A DNA stretch of 64,000 bases, from positions 97,666-161,665 of the forward strand of contig NZ_BDUC01000003.1 of the NCBI RefSeq assembly GCF_002218085.1, in the 5' to 3' direction. Shown one piece after another: positions 19,633 through 28,760 of this stretch. A model generated the notes under the pieces. That model was given only the letters and a program-made list of their open reading frames with translations. It was not told where the DNA came from and searched no databases. Made by a program: the position numbers and the translations under genes. Source of the DNA: Tolypothrix sp. NIES-4075. Its GTDB lineage: Bacteria; Cyanobacteriota; Cyanobacteriia; Cyanobacteriales; Nostocaceae. The number at the start of each line of letters is the position of its first letter. Positions within the stretch are counted from its first letter, which is position 1.

Positions 19633-20037
19633 TCACTCGCTCACGACAGAGGCGCTTTTTTGCGCTTCTTGCCAGAGTTTGTGTACAAAGAACTCAGTGC
19701 GATCGCTCATCGCTGTGATAAACACACCCTCAGCATCCTCAGAACCATCTGATATCCAAGAACCTCGCAGAGTAACTTCTATATACTCGGCATCACAAAC
19801 CGACAACGCAATGATTTCTTTGTCATCGCCTTTTATCTCAGCTTTTAAAACCTCAGCCCTAAGCACTTCTACTCCTGGAAAATCAACAGGAAGCAAAAAG
19901 GAAGCAGTACTAGGTTCTACGCACAGACATTGCCCGACTCGCAGTGCCAAAATCACTCGTCCCTGCACCCATTGCTCTAAGGACTGAGTTAGACACTCTA
20001 AGTGAAAGCTTTTTTCAGTGTAAATTAATTTCAACAT
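19633..20037 (-). CDS. Conserved cyanobacterial-type hypothetical protein (134 aa)
   Basis: No membrane segment or signal peptide (MLKLIYTEKSFHLECLTQSLEQWVQGRVILALRVGQCLCVEPSTASFLLPVD...). The content suggests a mixed alpha/beta domain with a Cys-rich early part. It reads in the same direction as, and 16 bp after, the HNH nuclease gene, so the two may be co-transcribed. I do not recognise its family with certainty. Confidence 0.65.
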   Translation of the reverse strand: MLKLIYTEKSFHLECLTQSLEQWVQGRVILALRVGQCLCVEPSTASFLLPVDFPGVEVLRAEVLKAEIKGDDKEIIALSVCDAEYIEVTLRGSWISDGSEDAEGVFITAMSDRTEFFVHKLWQEAQKSASVVSE

Positions 20038-20053
20038 TCCTTATGCTCTCCTG

Positions 20054-20572
20054 TTATTCCAGGTTTGCTTGTTCAAAACGCCAGAACTGTTCGGCAAAAG
20101 ATATAGCCGGATGAACTGGTGCTTTTGGCTTGGTACGCAGTTGCATACCAGTCTCAAAGAGAGTGCGATCGCCTTTACGGGAGTTACATTTTTCACAAGC
20201 TGTGACTACGTTATCCCAAGTGTGCAAACCGCCTTTAGATCGCGGAATCACATGATCCAGCGTCAGATGTTTGCTGCTACCGCAATATTGGCAACTGTGA
20301 TGGTCTCGTCGCAACACTTCGCGCCGATTTACCGGCGGAATTTTCCACACACGCTCACCAGAAGCAATTTTCAAGCGAATGTGTTTTGGTACATAAAGTA
20401 CCAAGCTGGGTGAGTGAACTTGCCATCCGCTTTCTGCGATAAAATCTAGCGGTTCAGCTTTATTTGTTACTAACAGCACGATCGCCCGCTTGATATTTAC
20501 CCGACACAGTGGCAAGTAGTTTTGCGAAAAAACCACCACGGATTGCTCTAAAACTTGCATTGCGCTCGTCAC
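20054..20572 (-). CDS. HNH endonuclease family protein
   Basis: 172 residues. The HNH module is CQYCGSSKHLTLDHVIPRSKGGLHTWDNVVTACEKCNSRKGDRTLFETGM (residues 95-145): two zinc CxxC pairs, the catalytic His in LDHVIPRSKGG and the Asn in the helix. The N-terminal 80 residues (VVVFSQNYLPLCRVNIKRAIVLLVTNKAEPLDF) are the usual extension of the widely conserved cyanobacterial HNH protein. It is not near methylases or phage genes, so probably a household nuclease rather than a restriction enzyme. Confidence 0.9.
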   Translation of the reverse strand: MTSAMQVLEQSVVVFSQNYLPLCRVNIKRAIVLLVTNKAEPLDFIAESGWQVHSPSLVLYVPKHIRLKIASGERVWKIPPVNRREVLRRDHHSCQYCGSSKHLTLDHVIPRSKGGLHTWDNVVTACEKCNSRKGDRTLFETGMQLRTKPKAPVHPAISFAEQFWRFEQANLE

Positions 20573-20592
20573 AGCTTGACTCCTTATTAAAA

Positions 20593-20626
20593 AACCCCCG
20601 CTTCTTCTTTTTATGAAGCGGGGGTT
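20593..20626. terminator. Strong symmetrical hairpin upstream of the HNH gene
   Basis: AACCCCCGCTTC (20593-20604) pairs with GAAGCGGGGGTT (20615-20626), a 12-bp G/C-rich stem with a 10-nt loop. It lies 21 bp before the HNH start, reading leftwards. Either an attenuator in the HNH leader or the end of an untracked transcript. The remainder of 20573-20970 has no convincing gene; one 78-codon minus frame lacks features. Confidence 0.55.
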
Positions 20627-20973
20627 GGAAATTGACCGGAAGGTGTTCTGGTCTTATATCGGTACACCATCTTGGTATCTGTACCTCCCGCTTGCTTGGT
20701 TTGGTTTTAGTGCTGCATTCAGCCCACTAATTCTTTGATATCTAAAATCATGATTACCCTCTGTGATTTGCCGTTGATTATGGCGATCGTCACCCATAAA
20801 TAAATACTCCACTCCCGCAGCGGCTGATTCCCAACTGAATCGGCAGTTGGCAGCACGCGAAGAAGTAGAGTTGGGGTAAACGGATTTCACAGAAAATTTG
20901 ACCTATTGAACATTCCTTTAAACATACTACACTTGTATTACTATCCTGTCCATACCTATAAGGAGAAAAAGTG

Positions 20974-21309
20974 ATGCATACGATCGCTCGCACGCCAACC
21001 ACCGATATGGAAGTTACCAGCATCCGTCTGGAGCGCGAATTAAAAGATAAACTCAAAGAATTAGCCGGCAGCCAGGGATATCAGGCATTAATCCGAGATA
21101 TACTCTGGAATTATGTCCAGCAAAAATCAGGTGAGTGGAAACCCCGATTTTCGCGATCTGATATTCGAGCCAGCATAGCCGCTACTGCTCAACAAGAAGA
21201 ACGCTGCGTACTCACAGGTCAATTAATTCAACCCCAACAACCAATGTTGTTAGGACTGACGAGGAATGGCGATATGGTTCCTCTAAGTGTCGAAAGTTTG
21301 GTTGGATAA
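20974..21309 (+). CDS. Ribbon-helix-helix-like DNA-binding protein
   Basis: 111 residues from ATG 20974, 8 nt after AGGAG; a GTG one codon earlier is possible. Residues 12-50 (MEVTSIRLERELKDKLKELAGSQGYQALIRDILWNYVQQ) match the CopG/Arc fold: a beta strand TSIRL, helix 1 and helix 2. The C-terminal half (ERCVLTGQLIQPQQPMLLGLTRNGDMVPLSVESLVG) is a conserved-looking extension of unknown role. It ends with a clear terminator. Confidence 0.78.
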   Translation: MHTIARTPTTDMEVTSIRLERELKDKLKELAGSQGYQALIRDILWNYVQQKSGEWKPRFSRSDIRASIAATAQQEERCVLTGQLIQPQQPMLLGLTRNGDMVPLSVESLVG

Positions 21310-21329
21310 CTCTCGTTTCAAGTAAATAC

Positions 21330-21367
21330 AGCCCAGTTACTCATGTATGTTTGCTGGTAACTGGGCT
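21330..21367 (+). terminator. Rho-independent terminator after the RHH gene
   Basis: AGCCCAGTTAC (21330-21340) pairs exactly with GTAACTGGGCT (21357-21367), an 11-bp stem followed by an A/T-rich run (ATACTATAATTAATTTTTATT). Confidence 0.8.
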
Positions 21368-22034
21368 ATACTATAATTAATTTTTATTAATAAAATAAAT
21401 AAATTTAATAAAATCCAAATATTTGTGACCAAGAAAAGCGACAAATATTTGGTGAGTCCACTCTCAGGTTGCCTGTACCGGAGCCTGCCGCGTGCTGCTT
21501 TGTTAAGACCGTTGAGCGGACTTTTTGTTCTATTCGTAGTGGCTCTAGAGTTGGGGGAGACTTAACAGATGGCAACCACCACTATCGGTAAATGATTGTC
21601 GAAAAGCGAAAAGTTCAAAGAGCAAAACTTTACAACTTCTTTACTATCTGCCTAAGTAACCCGTAAAAACTATGCCTCAGTTTTCTTTGAATCAGATTCT
21701 ACTTTTGATTTTAAAAAAGAATAGTCGCGCAGTTAGGTAACGATAAGTTGAAATAAATATTACAAAGCGCCAAAAAACGCCTCAGTGTTAACCCGTAAGA
21801 GATTTACGTAGTTTCTGCCTAAATTATAGAGAAATTACTGTTTATGTATACTTACAGACAGGATATTCTAAATCCAAGTTAGTAAATTAACTCAATACAT
21901 AAAAGCCAGAAATTAACTGTTTTCCGAGTTTTACTATATAATTGGTATTTTTGAAACTAAGTATACATTTATTTAATATACCAGTGATTTGGTCATCTGA
22001 AATAGAAAGGGGCTATAACAGGTGAGAGAAAGTT
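21368..22034. other. Long structured intergenic region
   Basis: It holds a 12-bp inverted repeat CCAAATATTTGT (21415-21426) with ACAAATATTTGG (21441-21452) and then a G/C-richer segment (about 21453-21620) with AGTCC/GGACT pairing, unlike the A/T-rich surroundings. No coding frame was seen. It could contain a small RNA gene; I do not recognise 6S, tmRNA, RNase P or SRP RNA in it. Confidence 0.45.
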
Positions 22035-22118
22035 TTGATCGCGAAGATAAGCGAATCATCAGGTGCAGCTAGAGAACACTCATGTAAAAGAAATGCTAGG
22101 AGGTTGGGTAAAAAGAGG

Positions 22119-24122
22119 ATGGGGTCATTATCAAACAGTGTGCCAGGAATGAAAAAAACTTTATCATCGCCACTACTGCGCCAAGATGAAGTAGATCGAC
22201 AACAATACCCAGTCAAGCTGATGCAGCATCAGGAAGAACCCGAACACCAGTTGACACGTCATATTCATCAAATCATCGCCAAGAGCTTGGCTCCAGCAAC
22301 GATGTTGCAAGAAATTGCCCAACTGCTAGGAACCGTGTTCCAAGTTGATTCTTGCTGCTTAGTTCCAGTAACAAGTGAAAAATTTGATCGGGCAATTACT
22401 GCTAATTGGTGTGCGTCGGATTATTTAGGCTTGCCGCATCCAGATGAGATATTCTCAACCGAACAGGTGCAGTGTGCCTCGGAACCAACGATTGAGGATA
22501 TTTCGACGATTAAAAATAGTCTGGAAACAGGATATCAATATTTACCGTTACCGATTAAAGCGGTTTTGGCAATTCCCACACGCTTTGGCGGCAAAAATAA
22601 CGGGGTAATAAGTCTAATACAGTTTCATCCCTATGATTGGAGTGAGTCAGAAAAACAACTGCTAAAAGCGGTAGAATCGTCTTGCGCGATCGCTTTTTCC
22701 CAAGTAGCACAAGCACAGGTAATTGCTTCTCAAGAAAAATATATAGCTAAGAGCGCCCAGCATCAAAGCTTGATCACCCAATTGACAATACTCAGTCGCA
22801 GCAACCTGGAGTTAAATCAAATGCTTCAGTTAGCGATCGCCTCGACAGCAGAATGTCTTCAAGCAGATCGCGGTATGCTCATACTGCTAAAATATACAGA
22901 TCCGCTATTTAGGACTCAACCGAAAAAACAAATTCCCAAAGCAAAAGCAACTGTTATTGCTGAATGGTCTAGAGACGAAAGTTCGCGCACCACTCAACTA
23001 GAAACTTTGGATAAGTCTTTCTCTGTTTCCGAGTGTGGTTTATGCCAGCGCGTCTTCACATCAGGAAAACCAGTAATTATAAATGAAAATATAGACCAAA
23101 ACAGTATTTCAATTGCTGAGGTGTTTGCTCTAGATATATTGCCTGCGGTGCTATTAGTACCTTTAGAGAATCAAGGCAAAGTCATAGGATTTTTAGTTCT
23201 TCAGCAAGCAGTGCCTCGCAATTGGGATTTTGCAGAATTAAATATGATGGAAATGGTTTGCGCTCAAATGAGCAATGCCATAATTCAATCACAAACATTG
23301 CGGCAAGTACAGATGTTGGTAGACGAGCGCACGGCAAAACTACAAAGTAGTCTAGAATTGCAGGCAAAATTGCACGAAAGAACTCGGCAATATGTTGAGC
23401 AGCTGCGGGAGCTTAACGAACTCAAAGATGAATTTTTGAGCAACATGAGCGATCGCTTGCGTTACCCGCTGACGAATATGCTGATGTCAATCCGCAATTT
23501 ACGTCTACCAGGAATAGCACCAGAGCGTCAAGCTAAATATGTAGATATCTTAGAAAGCGAGTGTACTAAAGAAATCAACTTGATTAATGACTTGTTGACG
23601 CTTCAAAGGCTTGATTCTCATCATGAGCGCCCACAATATGAAAATATCGATTTAAATACAAAAATTCAAGATTTAGCAGCATCTTTTGAGCAAAAACTCG
23701 CTGTTAAGGGATTAAGTATTTCCCTGAATCTACCTACAGAATCACTAACTCTACAAACTGAAGTAGAAAGTTTTAACCGCATTATGCAAGAGTTGTTTAC
23801 GAATGCGAGTAAATACTCAGAACGTGATTCTCTGGTTCAATTGCAAGTCTATCACCAAGTTAAGGAACAAATCGATCAAGTTATTATTAAAATAACTAAC
23901 ACCGGACTTGGTATCTCCGACGAAGATGCGGCTTACATATTTGACAGATTCCGTCGCGGTAGAGGAGGAAGATGGACTCCAGGTACTGGTTTGGGGCTTG
24001 CTTTGGTCAAGTCTTTAGTGCAACATTTGAATGGAGCGATCGCTGTTGAGAGTACTCCAATTGAGGACTCTAACTTGAGCAGAATTTGCTTCACCCTAAC
24101 TCTGCCCCAATTTTCTGAATAA
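22119..24122 (+). CDS. GAF-domain sensor protein, degenerate histidine kinase
   Basis: About 667 residues from ATG 22119 (AGGAGG at 22098); a TTG at 22035 would add 28 residues. Two GAF-like domains (around residues 45-205 and 230-405) precede a short coiled coil and a HisKA-like helix. Where kinases have S-H-E-L-R-T-P-L this protein has SDRLRYPL, so the phospho-acceptor His is Asp. The ATPase domain keeps an N-box (IMQELFTNASKYSE) and a G2 box (GTGLGLALVKSLVQHLNG), but the G1 Asp is Asn (ITNTGLGI). Autophosphorylation is therefore unlikely; a signalling or scaffold role is inferred. The SRPBCC gene follows 16 bp later. Confidence 0.85.
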   Translation: MGSLSNSVPGMKKTLSSPLLRQDEVDRQQYPVKLMQHQEEPEHQLTRHIHQIIAKSLAPATMLQEIAQLLGTVFQVDSCCLVPVTSEKFDRAITANWCASDYLGLPHPDEIFSTEQVQCASEPTIEDISTIKNSLETGYQYLPLPIKAVLAIPTRFGGKNNGVISLIQFHPYDWSESEKQLLKAVESSCAIAFSQVAQAQVIASQEKYIAKSAQHQSLITQLTILSRSNLELNQMLQLAIASTAECLQADRGMLILLKYTDPLFRTQPKKQIPKAKATVIAEWSRDESSRTTQLETLDKSFSVSECGLCQRVFTSGKPVIINENIDQNSISIAEVFALDILPAVLLVPLENQGKVIGFLVLQQAVPRNWDFAELNMMEMVCAQMSNAIIQSQTLRQVQMLVDERTAKLQSSLELQAKLHERTRQYVEQLRELNELKDEFLSNMSDRLRYPLTNMLMSIRNLRLPGIAPERQAKYVDILESECTKEINLINDLLTLQRLDSHHERPQYENIDLNTKIQDLAASFEQKLAVKGLSISLNLPTESLTLQTEVESFNRIMQELFTNASKYSERDSLVQLQVYHQVKEQIDQVIIKITNTGLGISDEDAAYIFDRFRRGRGGRWTPGTGLGLALVKSLVQHLNGAIAVESTPIEDSNLSRICFTLTLPQFSE

Positions 24123-24138
24123 AGCAAACCATTTAAAA

Positions 24139-24708
24139 GTGACTGAGCAACACAATACAACAGAGGACTTTGATTTGAATGCTAGTGACGACACCAACCT
24201 AGAAGAGAATTTAACAACCGATGTGGAAGTCCAAATTGAGAAAATAGCAGAGCGAAAGCGACAAATCACTGCTAAAATCCAAATTCCCCAATCAGTTGAA
24301 CACGTTTGGAAAGTCCTGACAGATTACGAGGCTTTAGCTGAATTCATTCCTAACCTTGCCAAAAGTCGTCGATTAGCGCATCCTACCGGCGGTATTCGGC
24401 TAGAGCAAGTAGGTTCTCAGCGCTTATTAAATTTTAACTTTTGTGCGCGTGTAGTTCTCGATTTGGAAGAAAGCTTTCTTAAAGCAATTAATTTCCAAAT
24501 GGTAGAGGGAGATTTTAAAGACTACTCTGGTAGCTGGTATTTAGAACCTTACTGCGTTGGTGAAAATGTGGGAACTAATCTTTGCTACACAGTCAATATT
24601 TGGCCTAAACTTGTTATGCCAGTCACAGTGATTGAGCGTCGGTTAAAAAATGACCTACAGTTAAATCTGCTAGCGATTAAACAGCGTGTAGAGGAGTTAG
24701 CTACTTAG
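24139..24708 (+). CDS. SRPBCC (START/cyclase-dehydrase) family protein
   Basis: 189 residues from GTG. After an acidic 45-residue N-terminus, residues 48-185 (ITAKIQIPQSVEHVWKVLTDYEALAEFIPNLAKSRRLAHPTGGIRLEQVG...) match the polyketide cyclase/CoQ10-binding group of the helix-grip fold, which binds hydrophobic ligands in a central cavity. The ligand is unknown. It follows the GAF sensor by 16 bp, so they are probably one operon. Confidence 0.85.
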   Translation: MTEQHNTTEDFDLNASDDTNLEENLTTDVEVQIEKIAERKRQITAKIQIPQSVEHVWKVLTDYEALAEFIPNLAKSRRLAHPTGGIRLEQVGSQRLLNFNFCARVVLDLEESFLKAINFQMVEGDFKDYSGSWYLEPYCVGENVGTNLCYTVNIWPKLVMPVTVIERRLKNDLQLNLLAIKQRVEELAT

Positions 24709-24982
24709 TTGCTACCACCGAAGGCTGGGGAAGATATCCAATTGTTTGTATCCGATAAAATTTTCTATTTTTTATACATTAAGTGCTTACGCAATTAAGG
24801 CATAATTTCACATTCGTAGTAAGCACGAAGAGTGCTTACTACGAAATAGATACCTTTCCAGCTTGACGGCTTTAAACAACTTTACAGTTTCTTTAAATTA
24901 AATGCCGAATATTGACGGATGACTAAAACCAAAAGTATCGCGCAAATTGGATTGAGGAACTTTAACTCAATCTTAATTTATC
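24709..24982. repeat. Intergenic palindrome of the GTAGTAAGC type
   Basis: TTCGTAGTAAGCAC (24813-24826) pairs with GTGCTTACTACGAA (24832-24845), a 14-bp stem with a 5-nt loop. Related sequences occur near 36880, 42230 and 58015. No gene is seen in the interval. Confidence 0.6.
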
Positions 24983-25231
24983 ATGGAACCAATACAGCAA
25001 CCACTACCCGATTTGAAATTGTTGAAGTGGACAGGCAATAAAATACCACAACAAACTAACCAAATATCGATTGACCCTACGAAATTTAAGCAGCTACTAG
25101 GTTTAGTTTACGGTGACACTACGATCGCGCTTCGTTTGCTTAACCAACAGCAAAAACTACACCCAGGTAAAACAAGCAGTTGGTATCTGGAGAAAACGAT
25201 CCAGGATGTCAAGCGTGATCGCAACTCTTGA
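24983..25231 (+). CDS. Small conserved-looking hypothetical protein (82 aa)
   Basis: MEPIQQPLPDLKLLKWTGNKIPQQTNQISIDPTKFKQLLGLVYGDTTIALRLLNQQQKLHPGKTSSWYLEKTIQDVKRDRNS. A soluble, basic, probably helical protein. The end 'A-x-R-L-L-x-x-x-x-x-x-x-P-G-K-S-x-x-W-Y-x-E-K-x-I-x-D-L-x-R-D-R' is, from memory, common in short cyanobacterial proteins of unknown role. It stands between the SRPBCC gene and tRNA-Glu. Confidence 0.6.
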   Translation: MEPIQQPLPDLKLLKWTGNKIPQQTNQISIDPTKFKQLLGLVYGDTTIALRLLNQQQKLHPGKTSSWYLEKTIQDVKRDRNS

Positions 25232-25283
25232 AGCATGTGCCGATCGCGATCGCATGAAGATTGGGACAAATGGTCAACACATT

Positions 25284-25308
25284 AGAGACGTTTTGATGGA
25301 ACGTCTCT
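25284..25308. repeat. Dispersed AGAGACGTT palindrome
   Basis: AGAGACGTT (25284-25292) and AACGTCTCT (25300-25308), 9-bp arms with a short loop. One of several related hairpins in the window. Confidence 0.7.
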
Positions 25309-25364
25309 GCTAGACTGGGAACGTTTCTACTGTTCAAAAACTATTTATTCGTTATACCAAAAGT

Positions 25365-25436
25365 ACCCCCAGGGGAATTCGAATCCCCGTTACCTCCGTG
25401 AAAGGGAGGTGTCCTAGGCCTCTAGACGATGGGGGC
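25365..25436 (-). tRNA. tRNA-Glu(UUC)
   Basis: A single housekeeping-type gene: GCCCCCA acceptor, D arm TCGTCTAGAGGCCTAGGACA, anticodon loop CTTTCAC on stem CCTCC/GGAGG, T arm GGGGA-TTCGAAT-TCCCC. In cyanobacteria this tRNA also feeds tetrapyrrole synthesis through glutamyl-tRNA reductase. Confidence 0.97.
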
Positions 25437-25954
25437 ATCACTTGCCAGACTTTTATTAAAATAACGAATTTTCGTGCTGATGTCAACACCCTTTGGCGAA
25501 AAAATTCTCGACTCACCGAGCAATGCCTTCAACAACAGATTTTTCGAGTCAAGAAATTCTGTGTGCATACTGCTTTTCGTGCGGTTGTGGGGTCATGCGA
25601 TCGCCAGCAATTATAATAAGTCGTACTTTTATCGGTTATGATTTGGTTTTAATTATGATCGTCATTTCCAAGGACGCAAGTCCTCATGCGTTTATCACAA
25701 GCTGAATGCTCCCGTACATTCGCCTTTTTCACTTCTTGGCGCCGACTTCTTTGAATGAATTCTTTAGTTTTATGCACTAAGGAGCGATCGCCACTTTTTC
25801 ATGAATAATTAATAAAGAGCGTATAAAAACATACCATTCATGAAACCATTGGAGAATTTAGCAAGTCACAATGGGTATGGTATTGCGCCCGATAAAGTTA
25901 AGATTAACTATTCTTTACAAAAGATTTTGAAATATATCGCTCAAAATCTACAAC
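25437..25954. other. Intergenic region before the antiporter gene
   Basis: About 520 bp. No gene was supported; several short frames lack ribosome-binding sites. It should contain the promoters of tRNA-Glu (minus strand) and of the antiporter (plus strand). Confidence 0.5.
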
Positions 25955-27859
25955 ATGGAAGCATCATTTGAAATCACCCAACAGATGGTGATTGCCGTCT
26001 TTGCAGGCATTACCGCTCAAGTGCTGGCTGCATATCTTAAGCTACCCAGCATCGTTTTGTTATTGGTGTTTGGCATTCTCCTTGGTTCGGATGCGATTGG
26101 GCTGTTGCACCCTCATTTACTGGGCACAGGATTGGAAGTTATTGTCGCGCTAGCAACGGCAATAATTTTGTTTGAAGGTGGACTCAACTTAGATTTGCGC
26201 GAGTTGGGCAAAGTTTCCCTGAGTCTACAATTGCTCGTGACTCTGGGAACGCTCATCACTTTGCTTGGTGGTAGCATGGCAGCTCACTGGTTGGGTGAAT
26301 TTCCCTGGAATATTGCCTTTCTCTACGCTTCGATAATCGTAGTTACAGGACCAACGGTCATCAGTCCCCTGCTCAAACAAATCAATGTAGATCGACAAGT
26401 CGCAACACTGCTGGAAGGGGAAGGCGTTTTAATTGACCCAGTAGGGGCTATCCTCGCCTTCGTTGTTCTTGATACAATTTTGAACAGCAATGCTGACCCT
26501 ATCGATGCCATTATCGGTTTGCTGTTGCGTCTGGGTGTCGGTGCAGCGATTGGTGCTGCCGGCGGTTATTTGATGAGTTTGATTTTCAAACGTGCCGATG
26601 TTCTCTCATTAGAACTAAAAAATTTGGTGGTGTTAGCGGTACTGTGGAGTCTGTTTACTTTAGCGCAGATGATCCGCAGTGAGTCGGGAGTAATGACAAC
26701 TGTAATCGCCGGCGCAGTTTTTGCCAATTCCTCGGTGCCAGAAGAACGTTTGTTACGCCGCTTTAAAGGGCAATTGACGATTCTTAGCGTCTCGGTGCTG
26801 TTCATCCTGCTAGCGGCTGATTTGTCTATTGCCAGTGTACTGGCGTTGGGTTGGGGCAGTTTATTTACAGTTTTGGTACTGATGTTCATCGTTCGCCCGA
26901 TTAACATTCTCTGTTGTACCTGGAATAGTGACCTCAACTGGCGGCAAAAATTGTTTTTAAGTTGGGTTGCACCTAGGGGAATTGTTTCTGCTTCAGTGGC
27001 TTCTTTATTTGCGATCTCACTCACACAACGCGGTGTTAATGGTGGTGAAGCGATTAAAGCTTTAGTTTTCCTGACAATTCTGATGACAGTATTCTGTCAG
27101 GGGCTAACAGCAGGTACGATCGCCAAATGGTTACAAATCACCTCTAAAGAAGCAACCGGGTTGGTAGTTGTTGGCTGCAATCCCCTAAGTCTTTTGATTG
27201 CCCGATTCTTTCAAGAACGGGGAGAAGCGGTGGTCATGATTGATACTGACCCCGAATGTTTTGCACAAGCGGAAGCACAAAACCTGCGGTTGATTGCTAG
27301 CAGTGCCCTAGATACAGCAGTTTTGGAAGAAGCGGGACTGGCTTCGATGGGAACTTTTTTAGCTATGACTAACAATGGTGAGGTAAATTTTGTTTTAGCT
27401 CAACGTGCAGCTGAAGAGTTTAACCCCCCGCGTGTCTTAGCTGTTTTTCCTCGCGACCCGCAAGCATCCACATCCGCAGAGAATAAAGTTGACCAGGCTT
27501 TTGTCCAGGATTTAGGAATTAAGACTTGGAATGAGTATCTCAATAGTGGACGAGTGAAGTTAGGGACAACTACCCTTGATGAAGAAGAATTTTCCAGCCA
27601 ACAAAATCGCATCCAAGAAAAAATTCGTACTGGCGATTTGATACCGTTGTTGGTAGAACGAGAAAATCGCCTACAGATAATGCCAGCTGCTATTGATTGG
27701 CAAGCAGGCGATCGCATTATCTATTTATTGCACGACCCCAGATCCAATCTTTTAAAACGCTTATCTGGTGCTAGTCAATCCACCCCCCTATCTCTAGAAA
27801 AGTTACCAGAAGTCGAACTAGTCCCTGTCGCAAAATTAGCAGAACTTTCCAAAGAGTGA
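25955..27859 (+). CDS. Cation:proton antiporter (CPA1-type) with TrkA-N-like C-terminal domain
   Basis: 634 residues. Residues 1-395 form about 12 membrane helices of the sodium/hydrogen exchanger domain, with FEGGLNLDLRELGKV, VTGPTVISPLL and GEGVLIDPVGAILAFV matching CPA1 exchangers; the Asp in LIDPVGA is the transport-site type. LSWVAPRGIVSASVASLFA is the family's arginine-bearing helix. Residues 405-530 (TGLVVVGCNPLSLLIARFFQERGEAVVMIDTDPE...) read as a Rossmann RCK/TrkA-N nucleotide-binding domain, and the C-terminal 90 residues may be a TrkA-C-like domain. It is expected in the plasma membrane, extruding Na+ or K+. Confidence 0.92.
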   Translation: MEASFEITQQMVIAVFAGITAQVLAAYLKLPSIVLLLVFGILLGSDAIGLLHPHLLGTGLEVIVALATAIILFEGGLNLDLRELGKVSLSLQLLVTLGTLITLLGGSMAAHWLGEFPWNIAFLYASIIVVTGPTVISPLLKQINVDRQVATLLEGEGVLIDPVGAILAFVVLDTILNSNADPIDAIIGLLLRLGVGAAIGAAGGYLMSLIFKRADVLSLELKNLVVLAVLWSLFTLAQMIRSESGVMTTVIAGAVFANSSVPEERLLRRFKGQLTILSVSVLFILLAADLSIASVLALGWGSLFTVLVLMFIVRPINILCCTWNSDLNWRQKLFLSWVAPRGIVSASVASLFAISLTQRGVNGGEAIKALVFLTILMTVFCQGLTAGTIAKWLQITSKEATGLVVVGCNPLSLLIARFFQERGEAVVMIDTDPECFAQAEAQNLRLIASSALDTAVLEEAGLASMGTFLAMTNNGEVNFVLAQRAAEEFNPPRVLAVFPRDPQASTSAENKVDQAFVQDLGIKTWNEYLNSGRVKLGTTTLDEEEFSSQQNRIQEKIRTGDLIPLLVERENRLQIMPAAIDWQAGDRIIYLLHDPRSNLLKRLSGASQSTPLSLEKLPEVELVPVAKLAELSKE

Positions 27860-28005
27860 TTCCCCCAGTGCTTGAAGAAGGGGAGGGGGGGAGAGGGGGC
27901 AGAAAGCAGGGGAGAGGAATTATGCCCATTCCCCCTTCGGGTTCGCCAGTCGCCTCAACGCGCTTAACAAAGCAGCACGGCGCTGGACTCACCATTCCCC
28001 AGTGC

Positions 28006-28650
28006 CTAATGACTATTGACTGGTTGGTGTGGTAAATTACCTAATTCAGAGTTCAGCATTTCTTGATGTGTTTGTTTTTCTTGCCACAATACACTAGCTA
28101 AATGCACCACTGCAAGAAGTATCGCAGCAATGGAAACTATATAACTGTGTATGGTGTAAAGATGCTCAATAGTTACGGTGCTAATGGCTCCACCGCCTGT
28201 CAGGATATCTCGTAATTGATGCCCTATGAAAGGAATTGCTTCAATTGTTTGTAGCTCAATGCTAAAACGCCAGTATCCTAGTTGATCCCAGTCTAGGATC
28301 ATTGCTGTCCAATCCAAACCGATCGCACTCAAGGTAAACAAAATTCCGCTAATCCAAGCAGTCAACCAACTCTTGCGAAATTGTCTGCTTAAAAACATCA
28401 CCACAATTTGAATTAAGGCAACAATAATTACTGCGTTACCTGCAATATTATGCGCTTTATGAAATAACCAGCCGTAAGTCACTTGCCCATCAATTATTTT
28501 CAATGACTCATAAGCGCCGCCTGCTGCTGGTTGATAATAAAAAGAGAGTAAAATTCCCGTAGTCGCGCTAATCAAGGTCAGAGTCAGAATTGCGACCGAT
28601 AAATACGTCGATATTCGCCGCCCAATTATATCGAACCGGGTGCTTTGCAT
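28006..28650 (-). CDS. Cytochrome b6-like membrane protein
   Basis: 214 residues with four or five transmembrane helices (LSVAILTLTLISATTGILLSFYY, AGNAVIIVALIQIVVMFLSR, LTAWISGILFTLSAIGLDWT, IHSYIVSIAAILLAVVHLASVLW). Heme-ligating histidines can be placed in LFHKAHNIAGN and in IEHLYTIHSYI, as in the cytochrome b N-terminal domain. It is a divergent relative of PetB, encoded alone rather than with petD, so probably not the b6f subunit but an alternative electron-transfer protein. Confidence 0.8.
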   Translation of the reverse strand: MQSTRFDIIGRRISTYLSVAILTLTLISATTGILLSFYYQPAAGGAYESLKIIDGQVTYGWLFHKAHNIAGNAVIIVALIQIVVMFLSRQFRKSWLTAWISGILFTLSAIGLDWTAMILDWDQLGYWRFSIELQTIEAIPFIGHQLRDILTGGGAISTVTIEHLYTIHSYIVSIAAILLAVVHLASVLWQEKQTHQEMLNSELGNLPHQPVNSH

Positions 28651-28760
28651 AGCTTTCGCCTCTTTCCTTAGCTTTATATGTATTTTTATTACAGTTTAAC
28701 TAAGAATTATTAACACTTGATAACTCTTGAGGCGTAGATGTAAATATTCTTTAAGCTAAA

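Noticed and set aside
20654..20890. A 78-codon minus-strand gene upstream of the HNH gene
   Set aside because: No ribosome-binding site, no recognisable domain, and it is followed by a strong hairpin before the HNH start; left as intergenic.
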